From: Edaphobacter flagellatus
GTDB lineage: Bacteria > Acidobacteriota > Terriglobia > Terriglobales > Acidobacteriaceae
Reading direction: 5' to 3'
Assembly: GCF_025264665.1 (NCBI RefSeq)
Contig: NZ_CP073697.1
Coordinates: 1,984,001 to 2,048,000 of the forward strand
DNA length: 64,000 nt
The translations under genes were made by a program, and so were the position numbers. The notes under the pieces were generated by a model. That model was given only the letters and a program-made list of their open reading frames with translations. It did not search any database and was not told the origin of the DNA. Positions 56,023-64,000 of the stretch are shown piece after piece (position 1 is the first letter of the stretch; each line of letters begins with the position of its first letter).

Positions 56023-57336
56023 TTAGAGTTGAATGACTAACCAGCCGTCCCCAGCCGGGACGACCGCCACAAAAGATCTCGTCAAAATCGGGCGTTGCTG
56101 CGGAAGGTCTTCATTCCAATCGGTCAGCATGACGAACGATGCGGTTGGGCGATGCGTCGCTGCATGCTTCGCTGCGGCATTCTGCCTGCGAGGCGGACGA
56201 GCTGCAAGCTGCGCCTCACGGCGCCCCTGCTCCGGCACGATGGCCTTAACCAACACTTGTCTGGCGTCTTTTGCCAATGGCTTGGCGCCTTCTGCATATA
56301 GATTCGGTGAAGCGGTAGCAGAGTCTGTGGTCGAGGCGACCTGCGCCTGCTGCGAAACGCTCGGGGCGAAACTGATCAGCCTCGGACTATCGGCAAGGGT
56401 CACCGTTCCCGCAATCATTCCCGCGATTAAAACCCCTGTTGCCGCTCGTGACTGCCATTGCCCGAGCTGGGGTTCGGGACGGCTCAAAATTCTGTGGACT
56501 CTCTGCGCCAGCTCCGAGCGTCGCGCCCATGCCCCAAGCGCGAGCGATACTCTTCTGCGCACCAGCGAGTGCTCGGCGAGATTTGTCAGGCAGACGGCAT
56601 AGTCCTTGCGGGCCTTCGTCGCCTGCAGCACGCAGTCGTCACATGCCAACTCGCGCTCGACGCACATACGGCGTTCTGCCCAGCTCATGGCCGGGTTGAG
56701 CGGGAACAGCATCAGACTTACCTTCTGTAGCAGGTTCATCCAATCGTCCCTGCGGCGCAGGTGTTCCATCTCGTGCAGAACGATCTGTTCCAGATCACGT
56801 TGCGAGAGCTGCTCGATCAAACCCGTGGGCAACAAGATGCGTGGCGAGGCAAAACCGGCGACGCTCGGGCTGTCTACATCCTCGGACGCACAAAGTTCAA
56901 TTGCTTTGCCGTTCCGCATCAGGAGCGAACGATCCAGCACCAGATCCATCGGCACGGCACGTCTTGCGATCTCTCGAAGCCGCATCGCACTTGTAAACAG
57001 TTGCACGGCGCGAACGATCGAAAGGACTGCCCAGATACCAGCGAGCAGTAACGCCCAACGAGCATCGACATGCAACAGGTTGCTATTGTCAGGCAACACG
57101 CTCGAACTGCTATGAAGTGCAGGCAAAAAATGAAGCGGGATCATCACCAGCAGAGCAGCGGCCCAAATCATGAAGCGTGCCGCGGCGGTCATCCCTGGAA
57201 ACAAGCGAAGGCACAGACTAACGCCGGCCATCAGCAGCATGCCGCCAACGATGGCGTTGATCAGCGCGCCGGAGGCTGAGATCGCAAGCGGCATCGTGGC
57301 ATGAGCGATTGGAGCTATCAGGGTAATCGGATCCAT
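56023..57336 (-). CDS. M56-family (BlaR1/MecR1-like) membrane metallopeptidase
   Basis: The 437-aa protein has several N-terminal membrane helices, the gluzincin motif HEMEH (188-192) and the downstream metal-ligand region CVERELACDDCVL, then another membrane helix (about 300-320). Its periplasmic tail is about 115 residues with no penicillin-binding fold, so it is not a beta-lactam receptor of the staphylococcal BlaR1 type. Family logic is that the peptidase, once triggered, leads to loss of the BlaI-type repressor. It starts 3 nt after the blaI stop and precedes htrA by 36 nt. The signal it senses is unknown; envelope stress is a reasonable guess. Confidence 0.88.
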   Translation of the reverse strand: MDPITLIAPIAHATMPLAISASGALINAIVGGMLLMAGVSLCLRLFPGMTAAARFMIWAAALLVMIPLHFLPALHSSSSVLPDNSNLLHVDARWALLLAGIWAVLSIVRAVQLFTSAMRLREIARRAVPMDLVLDRSLLMRNGKAIELCASEDVDSPSVAGFASPRILLPTGLIEQLSQRDLEQIVLHEMEHLRRRDDWMNLLQKVSLMLFPLNPAMSWAERRMCVERELACDDCVLQATKARKDYAVCLTNLAEHSLVRRRVSLALGAWARRSELAQRVHRILSRPEPQLGQWQSRAATGVLIAGMIAGTVTLADSPRLISFAPSVSQQAQVASTTDSATASPNLYAEGAKPLAKDARQVLVKAIVPEQGRREAQLAARPPRRQNAAAKHAATHRPTASFVMLTDWNEDLPQQRPILTRSFVAVVPAGDGWLVIQL

Positions 57337-57339
57337 CGA

Positions 57340-57753
57340 CTACTGCTCCTCCCCTTCGTTCTCCTGCGCATCCTCATCGGGAACATTCGCAATGGCTTCT
57401 TTAAGACGCTGCAGCTCCTCAGGGGTGACCTCATCGTCTCCGAGGAGAGACAGAAGCAGGCGTTCCCGCGAGTTGCCGAAGAAACGGTTCAGTACGTGGC
57501 GTACCTCGGAGATTCCGGCCTCGCGCTCGGCGACGCATGGGCTGTAGAGAAACGCGCGGCCCTCCTGACGATGGCGAACGTAGCCCTTCTTCTCCAGAAT
57601 TCGGATCGTCGTTAGTACCGAGGTATACGCTAACGGCGTGGTATCTGACAGAGCCGCAACGACTTCGGCCACGCCGGATTCTCCCCGCTCCCATAGAACC
57701 TTCATCAGCCTGAGCTCGGCTTCGGTTAGCGTGATGGACCGTTTCGGAGGCAT
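57340..57753 (-). CDS. blaI: BlaI/MecI-family winged-helix repressor
   Basis: The 137-aa protein has the BlaI/MecI winged helix (LTEAELRLMKVLWERGESGVAEVVAAL; YTSVLTTIRILEKKGYVRH) and a C-terminal dimerisation segment. It ends in an unusual acidic tail (DEDAQENEGEEQ). BlaI proteins bind operators as dimers and are inactivated through an M56 peptidase, here encoded 3 nt downstream. ATG 57753 is used; an upstream TTG at 57759 is the alternative. The palindrome at 57785-57800 lies about 32 nt upstream and suggests autorepression. No beta-lactamase gene is nearby. Confidence 0.92.
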   Translation of the reverse strand: MPPKRSITLTEAELRLMKVLWERGESGVAEVVAALSDTTPLAYTSVLTTIRILEKKGYVRHRQEGRAFLYSPCVAEREAGISEVRHVLNRFFGNSRERLLLSLLGDDEVTPEELQRLKEAIANVPDEDAQENEGEEQ

Positions 57754-57784
57754 GAGCAACCCTGTACCTCAGGTTGGACGCACG

Positions 57785-57800
57785 AACTAATCATTTAGTT
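57785..57800. promoter_or_regulatory. BlaI operator candidate upstream of blaI
   Basis: AACTAA-TCAT-TTAGTT is an inverted repeat with perfect 6-bp arms between the GH31 stop and blaI. It shares 14 of 15 aligned bases with a site inside htrA. The spacing fits a repressor covering the blaI promoter. Confidence 0.65.
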
Positions 57801-57840
57801 AGCGGCCCTTTTTGCTCTATGCAGCAACCTCGAATCGAAG

Positions 57841-60312
57841 TTATGGGAAGGTGATGCGGGTCGGCTTCGCACTTCTGGCAAAGGTGACTCCGGGCAGATG
57901 ATTGTTCTCGGAGACTGGAAAATCCTTGCCATCGATGGTTGCCTTCGCAGGAGTGTGCGCAGAGCCCGCCAGCTCGACGCGAATGCTCTCCCACTGCAGC
58001 CTATAGCTGCCTTCGGGCGCACTTAGCGTGACGGTCACGGCACCGTCGGCTGCGACCTCGCAGGATGCCTTGATGCGGAAGTAGTCGCCTCGCCTGTAGT
58101 TGAGTGAGTGGCCGTCGTCGGCATAGAGCGAGCCTTCACAGGGTTGATTCTGGGCAGGAACGTAGACGCGCAGGGTAAGAGGGCCTTTCGGCGTCTCGTC
58201 GGTACTTTGAACAAGGCTCTGCAATGGCAGTATGGCTCCGCCGCGCACGTAGACGGGAACTGTGGCCAGTTCGGGCTTGAGGAGAATCTGCTGGTTCTGC
58301 AGCAGAGTGTCGCGTACCTCGGCATCACGAGCCTGCGCTTTGCCCGCTGTACCGGCCTGCGTGCCGGTCCAGTAGTCATACCAGCGACCGGGAGGCAGAT
58401 GAAGCTCATAGGGCGCGACCTCCTCCGGCGATGGATTCGGTGCGATCAGCAGATTGGGCCCCAGCAGGAACTCCGCTCCACCTGTGGCCAGGTCCATCGG
58501 AGTGCCATCGTTCGCTGCGTGAGGGAACTCCATGAAGAGCGGACGCATCATGGGCATGCCATCGCGTGAGGTTTCTTCGGCGACGGTGTAGATGTAGGGC
58601 AAGAGACGATAGCGCTCTTCGATGTAGCGGCGACGCATGGCCTCGTGTTCGGGACCATCGACCCACGGCTCGTGCATGCGCGTTCCCTTGGCCGAGTGAT
58701 CGCGATCGATCGGCTGGAATGCAGCGACTTCAAGCCATTTTGTTAATAGGTCAGCCGGAGGAGAGCCGGCAAAGCCGCCTACATCGGCACCGGCAAAGCT
58801 GAAGCCGCTGAGGCCAAGATTCACCAGCTGCGGAATCGTCATGCGCAGATGGTTCCAGGTGGAGCTGTTGTCGCCGGTCCAGGTTACGGCATAGCGTTGG
58901 CCACCGGCGTAGCTGGCGCGTGTCATCACGTAAGGCCGCTCGTTGGGGCGCAGAGTCAGGACGCCGTCGTAGGTGGCGCGACTGTTCTGCATGCCGAAGA
59001 TGTTGTGTGCTTCGCGATGGCTCATCGTGCGCGTCGCGAAGCCGGGCTCGTCGATGCGATGCTGTACGTCGAGCGGCATGGTCTTTGAGGGATAGCGAAA
59101 GACGGCTGGCTCGTTCATGTCGTCCCAGAAGCCGGAGACGCCATCGTGTACGAAGTCCTTATAGAGCGTGCCGAACCACTGGCGTGTCTGCTGGCGCGTG
59201 AAATCGGGAAAAACGGAGGGACCGGGCCAGACAGGGCCGATGTATGGAGTTCCGTCAGGATTCTTCACGAAGTGGTCGCCTGCGGTGCCGGTATCGAATG
59301 GTGCGTAATCGGCGTTTGGCTTGTGCGCGATGTGCAGATCGGCGATGACGATCAGGTGGAAGTGATCGCGCGCAAGCTGCGAGACCATCTCCGGAAAATT
59401 TGGGAAACGCCGGGGATCGACGGTGAAGGGCATGTTGTCCTTCTGGAAGTCGATGTCGAGCCACAGGGCGTCGGCTGGAATTTTGTCTTTGCGCAGCCGC
59501 GAGGCAACGTCCATCAGCTGCGACTCTGGGGAATAGGAATAGCGCGACTGCTGAAAGCCGAAGGACCACAGCGGAGGGAGAGGTGCGGGGCCGGTGAGCC
59601 AGGCGTAAGCGGCCATCACGCTGCGAGGCTCCGGGCCATAGAGGAAGTAGTAGTCGATGGGGCCGTCCTGCGAGCCGAAGCTGTACTCAGCGTCGTTTTC
59701 GCGGCCGAAGTCGAACCACGTTCTCCATGTGTTGTCGAAGAGCACGCCGAAGTAGCGTCCGCCTTCTTCGCCGAGAAAGAAAGGGATGCTCTTATAGATG
59801 GGATCGGTAGACTCCTGCCAGCCGAAGCTGTCGGTGTTCCAGAGGGTGAAGGCCTGGCCGGTGCGGTCGAGTGGGCCTGGCTTGTCGCCGAGGCCGAAGA
59901 AGTGCTCGTTCTCGCCGCGTTGCTTGTAGACGCGAAAGCTATCTCCACGCCACACGGTGGGTCCGGCATCCTCCTGCAGAATGTGGCCATCGCGGTCGCG
60001 GATGATGAGGTGGAGGTTGTCGCCGACCTGTACGGCGAGCTGCTGGGTATGGAAGCCGTTGGTGTCTGCGCTGACCGGAATACGGCTGGTGCGGCTGGCG
60101 GGAAGCACGGCCCACGAGGCGTCCTCGGGAGGTGTTGTTCTCCATTCGCGTATGCGCAGCTTGTCTTGCTCGAGAGCTGTGACCTCGAGCGTGACTCCAT
60201 TTGCAGTGGCGGTAAGGCCATTGGAGGTGACGTGAACCTGCTGCGCGATTGCAGCCTGTGGCGAAAGAAGAGCTGCCAAAAAGCAAATTGAGCAGACATG
60301 CCGTATACGCAT
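57841..60312 (-). CDS. GH31 alpha-glucosidase-type glycoside hydrolase, secreted
   Basis: The 823-aa enzyme has a signal peptide (MRIRHVCSICFLAALLSPQAAIAQ), an N-terminal beta-sandwich and a GH31 barrel. The nucleophile is Asp398 in GFWDDMNEP and the general acid/base is Asp481 in VTWTGDNSSTW; the PADALWLDIDF strand is also typical. It cleaves alpha-glucosidic or alpha-xylosidic bonds by retention, in the periplasm or outside. GAGG lies eight nt before ATG 60312, so the longer frame to 60345 is not used. It follows the winged-helix/PD40 regulator gene by 92 nt and is near the fifth TBDR. Confidence 0.92.
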   Translation of the reverse strand: MRIRHVCSICFLAALLSPQAAIAQQVHVTSNGLTATANGVTLEVTALEQDKLRIREWRTTPPEDASWAVLPASRTSRIPVSADTNGFHTQQLAVQVGDNLHLIIRDRDGHILQEDAGPTVWRGDSFRVYKQRGENEHFFGLGDKPGPLDRTGQAFTLWNTDSFGWQESTDPIYKSIPFFLGEEGGRYFGVLFDNTWRTWFDFGRENDAEYSFGSQDGPIDYYFLYGPEPRSVMAAYAWLTGPAPLPPLWSFGFQQSRYSYSPESQLMDVASRLRKDKIPADALWLDIDFQKDNMPFTVDPRRFPNFPEMVSQLARDHFHLIVIADLHIAHKPNADYAPFDTGTAGDHFVKNPDGTPYIGPVWPGPSVFPDFTRQQTRQWFGTLYKDFVHDGVSGFWDDMNEPAVFRYPSKTMPLDVQHRIDEPGFATRTMSHREAHNIFGMQNSRATYDGVLTLRPNERPYVMTRASYAGGQRYAVTWTGDNSSTWNHLRMTIPQLVNLGLSGFSFAGADVGGFAGSPPADLLTKWLEVAAFQPIDRDHSAKGTRMHEPWVDGPEHEAMRRRYIEERYRLLPYIYTVAEETSRDGMPMMRPLFMEFPHAANDGTPMDLATGGAEFLLGPNLLIAPNPSPEEVAPYELHLPPGRWYDYWTGTQAGTAGKAQARDAEVRDTLLQNQQILLKPELATVPVYVRGGAILPLQSLVQSTDETPKGPLTLRVYVPAQNQPCEGSLYADDGHSLNYRRGDYFRIKASCEVAADGAVTVTLSAPEGSYRLQWESIRVELAGSAHTPAKATIDGKDFPVSENNHLPGVTFARSAKPTRITFP

Positions 60313-60404
60313 ATCCGGAACCTCACCATCTGCCGAAGCTTCCATGCAATCGGTTTACCTGCCTTTTCGGCTCAACTTTTCTTCAACAGATAAACCATTT
60401 CGAT

Positions 60405-62606
60405 TCAATGCATTATCTGCGGATTATGCTTAGCCAGATCGAGCGAAAACAGGTCCGCGGTCGTCAGCCGAGCGCGAACCGCTACGGTCCCGTCGCGAAA
60501 AACACCGCAGAGAACGAGGTCGCTGAACTCGGTGGAATGGAGGTTTGCGATTCCTCCCAGATCTTCGGCACGTCCGTCGGCGATGGAGACACGGTAGACC
60601 GGCTGCCCTGGCTCCATAAAGGCATCGGCATAGACGGAGCGGCTGTCTGCCGACCAGACGGGATCGGCGGCAGAGCGGGTGGACAGCACACGCCACTGCT
60701 TCGTCGCTATGTCGTAGAGCTTGAGTTGCCGCTGATCGAGTGACATCGCGACGATGAAGCGTCCATCCGGCGAGATGCGAGGGCTGAAGAGATCACGCGA
60801 GCCGGGCAGCGTCGTGAGCTGATGCGATTTCAGGTCGAGCGCCTGAATCATGCGAGGAGCGGCGTCTTTGCCCAGAAGGTCGGGCGCCTGGCCCAGCACG
60901 ATGGTTTGTCCGTCGGGCGACCAGGTGGGATCGGCGGTATTGCTATTGGTCTGCAGCAGAGGCTCGAGATCGCTGCCGTCGGCGAGCACCTGATAGATGC
61001 TCCACGCACCGGATGCGGCACGAGCCATGAGAGCGAGACGCGAACCATCGGACGACCAGTGTCCAGAGAAGACCTGAAGGTTTGCAGGGGTAAGCTGCAG
61101 CAACTCGGATCCGTCGGAGCGCGCGCGCCAGAGACGTCCCTCGGTGTCGACCCAGGCCAGCCATTTGCCATCCCGCGTCTCTTCGAGACGATGCGCTCCG
61201 CTGTAGAAGCTCTGCGCCGGGACAAACTCATGCGTTCCGGGATGAAGTAACTGGACCTCGCCCTGCGAAGAGACACCCGTCAGAAATATCTTTTCGCCGG
61301 TATGCGCAGGAACCGGTCCCTGGTAATCCAGTGGCCCATCGGTGAGCCTGACCGGCTGCGAGGATCGCGTGCCGAGCAACCACAGGTCCGATGTCATTCC
61401 CTGCACTGCCTGGAAGACGAAGCCGCTTCCATCGGGCATCCAGCTTCCGCAGCAGATTTTGCGCGATTGCGTCCAGCTGGTGAGGATGGGGTGGGCTTTG
61501 CGATCGTCGGAGGACAACTCCCACAGGGCCAGCGTGTGCGCGAGCGGATCGAAGAGCGTGAAACGAAGAACTTTTCCGTCAGGCGACCAGCGCAGCCAGA
61601 AGGCGCGTCCGGGAAGCGAAGCATATTTGACGGGATCGGAGCCGCTGGGCGGGGCGGTATAGAGATCGTTTCCAGCAGCGTAGAGGATGTTCTGGTCGTC
61701 CGGCATCCAGGTGGCATCGTGCGCGAGCGCGCGCATGACCCTTTGTGCCGAGCCTCCGGCGGAGGGAACAATAAATAGAGGCTGCTCGGATTGATTGGAG
61801 GCGTGACTGCGCACCAGAAGACGTGAGCCATCGTGCGAGATGTCGGCAATGGCGGGACCGGCAATCTCGTCCGGCAGCACGATGGGCTCGCCCTGGCCTC
61901 CTGCAATCGTGATGCGCTCAAGGTGCACTCTGCCATCACGAATGACGGAGGCGAAGAGGTGCAGGCCATCGGTCACGGTGACGGGAAAGACTTCGAGCGC
62001 GTCACCGCCTGGAAGAATTCTCTGCGCGTGGGTGATCTGGCGCAATGAAGGCACCTGCGGCTCGACGCGTCCTCCTCGGCCGAGGAGGAAACCGGCGAGC
62101 ATGGCGAGGACGGTAAGACCTGCCACAGGAAGCCAGCGCAGCCAGGACCGGTTGATTTGGGGATGGTTTTGAAGCGGTGGCTCTTCCGCTGGGGAAGCGG
62201 CGAAGGGGTCCGGCAGAGCTTCCTCATCCACAAACGAAGTGAAAGGAATCGGGTTGGTGGCGGGGGGATCCAGTACCGTTACCGGAGCGATAAATCTGTA
62301 TCCCCGGCGGGTCAGGGTCTCGACGAAACGAGGGTTTTCGGCGTTATCTCCCAGGGCCTCGCGAATCTTATTAATAGCTGTGCCCAGGGAGTGGTCAAAA
62401 TCGACGTTTGTGCCTTTATCCCAGATACGCTCCTGGAGCTCTTCGCGGGTGATGACCTGACCGGGACGCTGAACGAGTTCGGCGAGGACCCGGAAGGGCT
62501 GGCCCTGAAGTTTGATCCGGAAGCCGCCGCGCCATAGTTCTCCCGAGGAGAGATCGGCCTCAAATGTTCCGAAGGCAACACGCACGGAATTTGAAACCTG
62601 CCGCAT
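60405..62606 (-). CDS. Membrane-anchored winged-helix regulator with periplasmic PD40/TolB-like propeller (CadC-like layout)
   Basis: The 733-aa protein has an OmpR-type winged helix (about residues 8-105; LRKAL-like IREALGDNAENPRFVETLTRRGYRFIAPV) and one membrane helix (about 155-176). A series of WSPDG/ISPDG-type PD40 repeats forming a beta-propeller follows, presumably in the periplasm. Such one-component proteins bind DNA while membrane-tethered and may sense a ligand with the propeller; they are frequent in Acidobacteria. ATG 62606 is used, because the extension to 62633 needs GTG. It is divergent from the fifth TBDR and followed on its own strand by GH31, so it probably controls both. 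Confidence 0.85.
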   Translation of the reverse strand: MRQVSNSVRVAFGTFEADLSSGELWRGGFRIKLQGQPFRVLAELVQRPGQVITREELQERIWDKGTNVDFDHSLGTAINKIREALGDNAENPRFVETLTRRGYRFIAPVTVLDPPATNPIPFTSFVDEEALPDPFAASPAEEPPLQNHPQINRSWLRWLPVAGLTVLAMLAGFLLGRGGRVEPQVPSLRQITHAQRILPGGDALEVFPVTVTDGLHLFASVIRDGRVHLERITIAGGQGEPIVLPDEIAGPAIADISHDGSRLLVRSHASNQSEQPLFIVPSAGGSAQRVMRALAHDATWMPDDQNILYAAGNDLYTAPPSGSDPVKYASLPGRAFWLRWSPDGKVLRFTLFDPLAHTLALWELSSDDRKAHPILTSWTQSRKICCGSWMPDGSGFVFQAVQGMTSDLWLLGTRSSQPVRLTDGPLDYQGPVPAHTGEKIFLTGVSSQGEVQLLHPGTHEFVPAQSFYSGAHRLEETRDGKWLAWVDTEGRLWRARSDGSELLQLTPANLQVFSGHWSSDGSRLALMARAASGAWSIYQVLADGSDLEPLLQTNSNTADPTWSPDGQTIVLGQAPDLLGKDAAPRMIQALDLKSHQLTTLPGSRDLFSPRISPDGRFIVAMSLDQRQLKLYDIATKQWRVLSTRSAADPVWSADSRSVYADAFMEPGQPVYRVSIADGRAEDLGGIANLHSTEFSDLVLCGVFRDGTVAVRARLTTADLFSLDLAKHNPQIMH

Positions 62607-62828
62607 ACGAACCCGCAACCCAAAATGTACCACTTACGGTAGGCAAAATGCATTCCCAACAGTTAATGTTTGGATGGAAATATAACTAAACAAATGACTT
62701 ATCTGTTGATTCGACTTTCATCATAAAACGACGCCCGGGAGATGGAATTGCTGCGCCCGTTTCACCGACATTTCACGCTGTCGCGGGTAAGGCATTATGC
62801 CCGGCTGACATTTGGAGGCACTAACGCA

Positions 62829-64000
62829 ATGAAACTCAAGTACAGGAGCTTTCGTTCCTACCTATTGATAGCCCTCTCCATACTCCTGTTGGGATCTGCC
62901 AATCTCTCGCTACAGGGGCAGACCGACACCGGTCGTGTCACCGGTATTGTGGAGGATGCTACCGAGGCCATCATTCCCGGCGCGACCGTCACAGTTGAAA
63001 ATACACAGACGTCCGCCAAACAGACTGCGGTGACCGACAGTGCCGGCAACTTCAACTTCTCGGCCCTGCCGCGAGGATTGTATAAGGTCACCGCTACGAT
63101 GAACGGTTTCCAGACGATGACCCAGAGCTTCGAGCTTCAGGTCTCTCAGACGCAGACCGTGACCTTCAAGCTGAGTGCCGGTGGCTCCGACCAGACGATC
63201 GAGGTCACCAGCGCGGCACCGATTGTCGAGCTGGGTTCTTCTGCTGTCGGCGAAGTTGTCGCCGGCCGACAGGTGACCGAGCTTCCGTTGAATGGCCGTA
63301 ACTTTACGCAGCTTGCATTGCTGACTCCCGGCGTCACCCGCGGTAATTACGGCAACTCGGCTTCAGGCATAAACGGCGATGCCGAGACGTTCCGCAACAG
63401 TACCTCCGGGGGCGGCTCACTGTCGACCAATGGACTTCGCCCTCAGGCCAACAACTACATTCTTGACGGTATCGATAACAACGAAGGTCTCGTCAATACA
63501 CTCAACTTCTTCCCCAACGTGGAGGCGACGGAAGAGTTCCGCGTCAACACGAGCACAGCACCGGCGGAGTTTGGACGCGCAGGCGGTGCGATCGTACAGA
63601 CCTCGATCAAATCAGGCACCAACTCCTATCACGGATCGGCCTACTGGTTTGCCCGCTCTAACCTCTTCGACGCCAGCCCCAATTATCAGTTCCTTGGCGC
63701 AAGTAAGACACCAGCCCTCCCCTTTAAGCGCAACACCTTTGGCGGCACGCTCGGTGGTCCCGTCATTAAAGACAAGCTGTTCCTCTTCGGCGACTACTCC
63801 GGCCAGCGCGAGAGTACACCGCTGAATCCCGAGATCGTTACGGTGCCTACGGCACTGATGCGTCAGGGAAACTTCAGCGAGCTGCTTAGTTCGTCGATTA
63901 CTGGCAATCCAACCCAAGCACCCGCTATCTGCGGTATCACAGGAGTCACGCCTCTTCCCGTCAAGGGAGGAATCTACGATCCCACTACCTGCCAACAGTT
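62829..64000 (+). CDS. TonB-dependent receptor, Oar-like, C-terminus outside window
   Basis: The frame opens at ATG 62829, with GGAGG 10 nt upstream, and runs unbroken to the window end (390 codons). It encodes a signal peptide (YLLIALSILLLGSANLSLQGQ), an Ig-like domain (GRVTGIVEDATEAIIPGATV), a plug with TELPLNGRNFTQLALLTPG and NNYILDGIDNNEG, and the first part of the barrel. It is divergent from the winged-helix/PD40 regulator. With GH31 nearby, an alpha-glucan or xyloglucan oligosaccharide is a possible substrate, as inference only. Confidence 0.9.
   Translation, partial: MKLKYRSFRSYLLIALSILLLGSANLSLQGQTDTGRVTGIVEDATEAIIPGATVTVENTQTSAKQTAVTDSAGNFNFSALPRGLYKVTATMNGFQTMTQSFELQVSQTQTVTFKLSAGGSDQTIEVTSAAPIVELGSSAVGEVVAGRQVTELPLNGRNFTQLALLTPGVTRGNYGNSASGINGDAETFRNSTSGGGSLSTNGLRPQANNYILDGIDNNEGLVNTLNFFPNVEATEEFRVNTSTAPAEFGRAGGAIVQTSIKSGTNSYHGSAYWFARSNLFDASPNYQFLGASKTPALPFKRNTFGGTLGGPVIKDKLFLFGDYSGQRESTPLNPEIVTVPTALMRQGNFSELLSSSITGNPTQAPAICGITGVTPLPVKGGIYDPTTCQQ

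Noticed and set aside
56020..56036. Third BlaI-like site at the end of the M56 gene
   Set aside because: The stretch AGTTGAATGACTAAC shares only a short core with the two clear sites and has poor symmetry.
59146..60291. 381-aa plus-strand open frame
   Set aside because: It is antisense to the GH31 gene, whose catalytic residues are intact; low-complexity Val/Glu composition is expected for such a frame.
1..64000. CRISPR arrays, tRNA/rRNA genes, insertion sequences, prophage
   Set aside because: I found no regularly spaced repeats, no cloverleaf-like sequence, no transposase or integrase frame and no phage gene. A tRNAscan or ISfinder run would be decisive, and I could not run one.

Overview
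The window looks like chromosome from an Acidobacteriota member, most likely class Terriglobia (Terriglobus/Granulicella/Edaphobacter type). This is inferred from gene content, not from a marker gene. The signs are five very long Oar-like TonB-dependent receptors (TBDRs; about 1130-1220 aa where complete) with an N-terminal carboxypeptidase-regulatory-like domain, an 850-aa MacB/FtsX permease of the type common in Acidobacteria, a winged-helix/PD40-propeller regulator, many Tat-type secreted sugar enzymes, and moderately high G+C. I see no rRNA, tRNA, CRISPR array, transposase or phage gene. Almost the whole window is coding.

Layout. (1) 1-5997: a truncated Gfo/Idh/MocA oxidoreductase and a TBDR on the minus strand, divergent from a DUF2264 protein; one palindrome sits between the two divergent promoters. 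(2) 6014-18017, all minus strand: LacI-type regulator, PfkB kinase, TBDR, periplasmic PIG-L deacetylase fusion, APC permease, second PfkB kinase, GH4 glycosidase. Start/stop overlaps and short gaps mark this as one functional unit. It reads as an uptake and breakdown route for a glycoconjugate: outer-membrane import, periplasmic deacetylation, inner-membrane import, phosphorylation, then NAD/metal-dependent cleavage. (3) 18491-28945, plus strand: a tripartite efflux operon (membrane-fusion protein, ABC ATPase, permease remnant, full permease, second ABC ATPase, TolC-like protein) ending in an NtrC-type response regulator and its histidine kinase, with a sigma-54-type promoter and an enhancer-like palindrome at its head. 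(4) 28942-33669: a long Lhr-type helicase. (5) 33820-42449: a TBDR, an SGNH esterase, a GH29 alpha-L-fucosidase and a sodium:solute symporter. (6) 42464-50284: a pectin-type locus of LacI regulator, GH105, GH28-like protein and TBDR. (7) 50577-54390: a PQQ dehydrogenase with a dihaem cytochrome c, and a DUF4380 protein. (8) 54466-57753: blaI, an M56 peptidase gene and htrA, with near-identical palindromes upstream of blaI and inside the first codons of htrA. (9) 57841-64000: GH31 alpha-glucosidase, a winged-helix/PD40 regulator, and a fifth TBDR running off the end.

Taken together this is a plant and microbial polysaccharide-degradation neighbourhood in which TBDRs act as the substrate gates for small local enzyme sets. 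Several TBDRs have their own TTGACA-type promoter and nearby palindromes suited to LacI-family regulators. The most interesting items are the glycoconjugate operon (6014-18017), the sigma-54-like control of the efflux operon with its vestigial permease, and the matched palindromes of the blaI/htrA unit.
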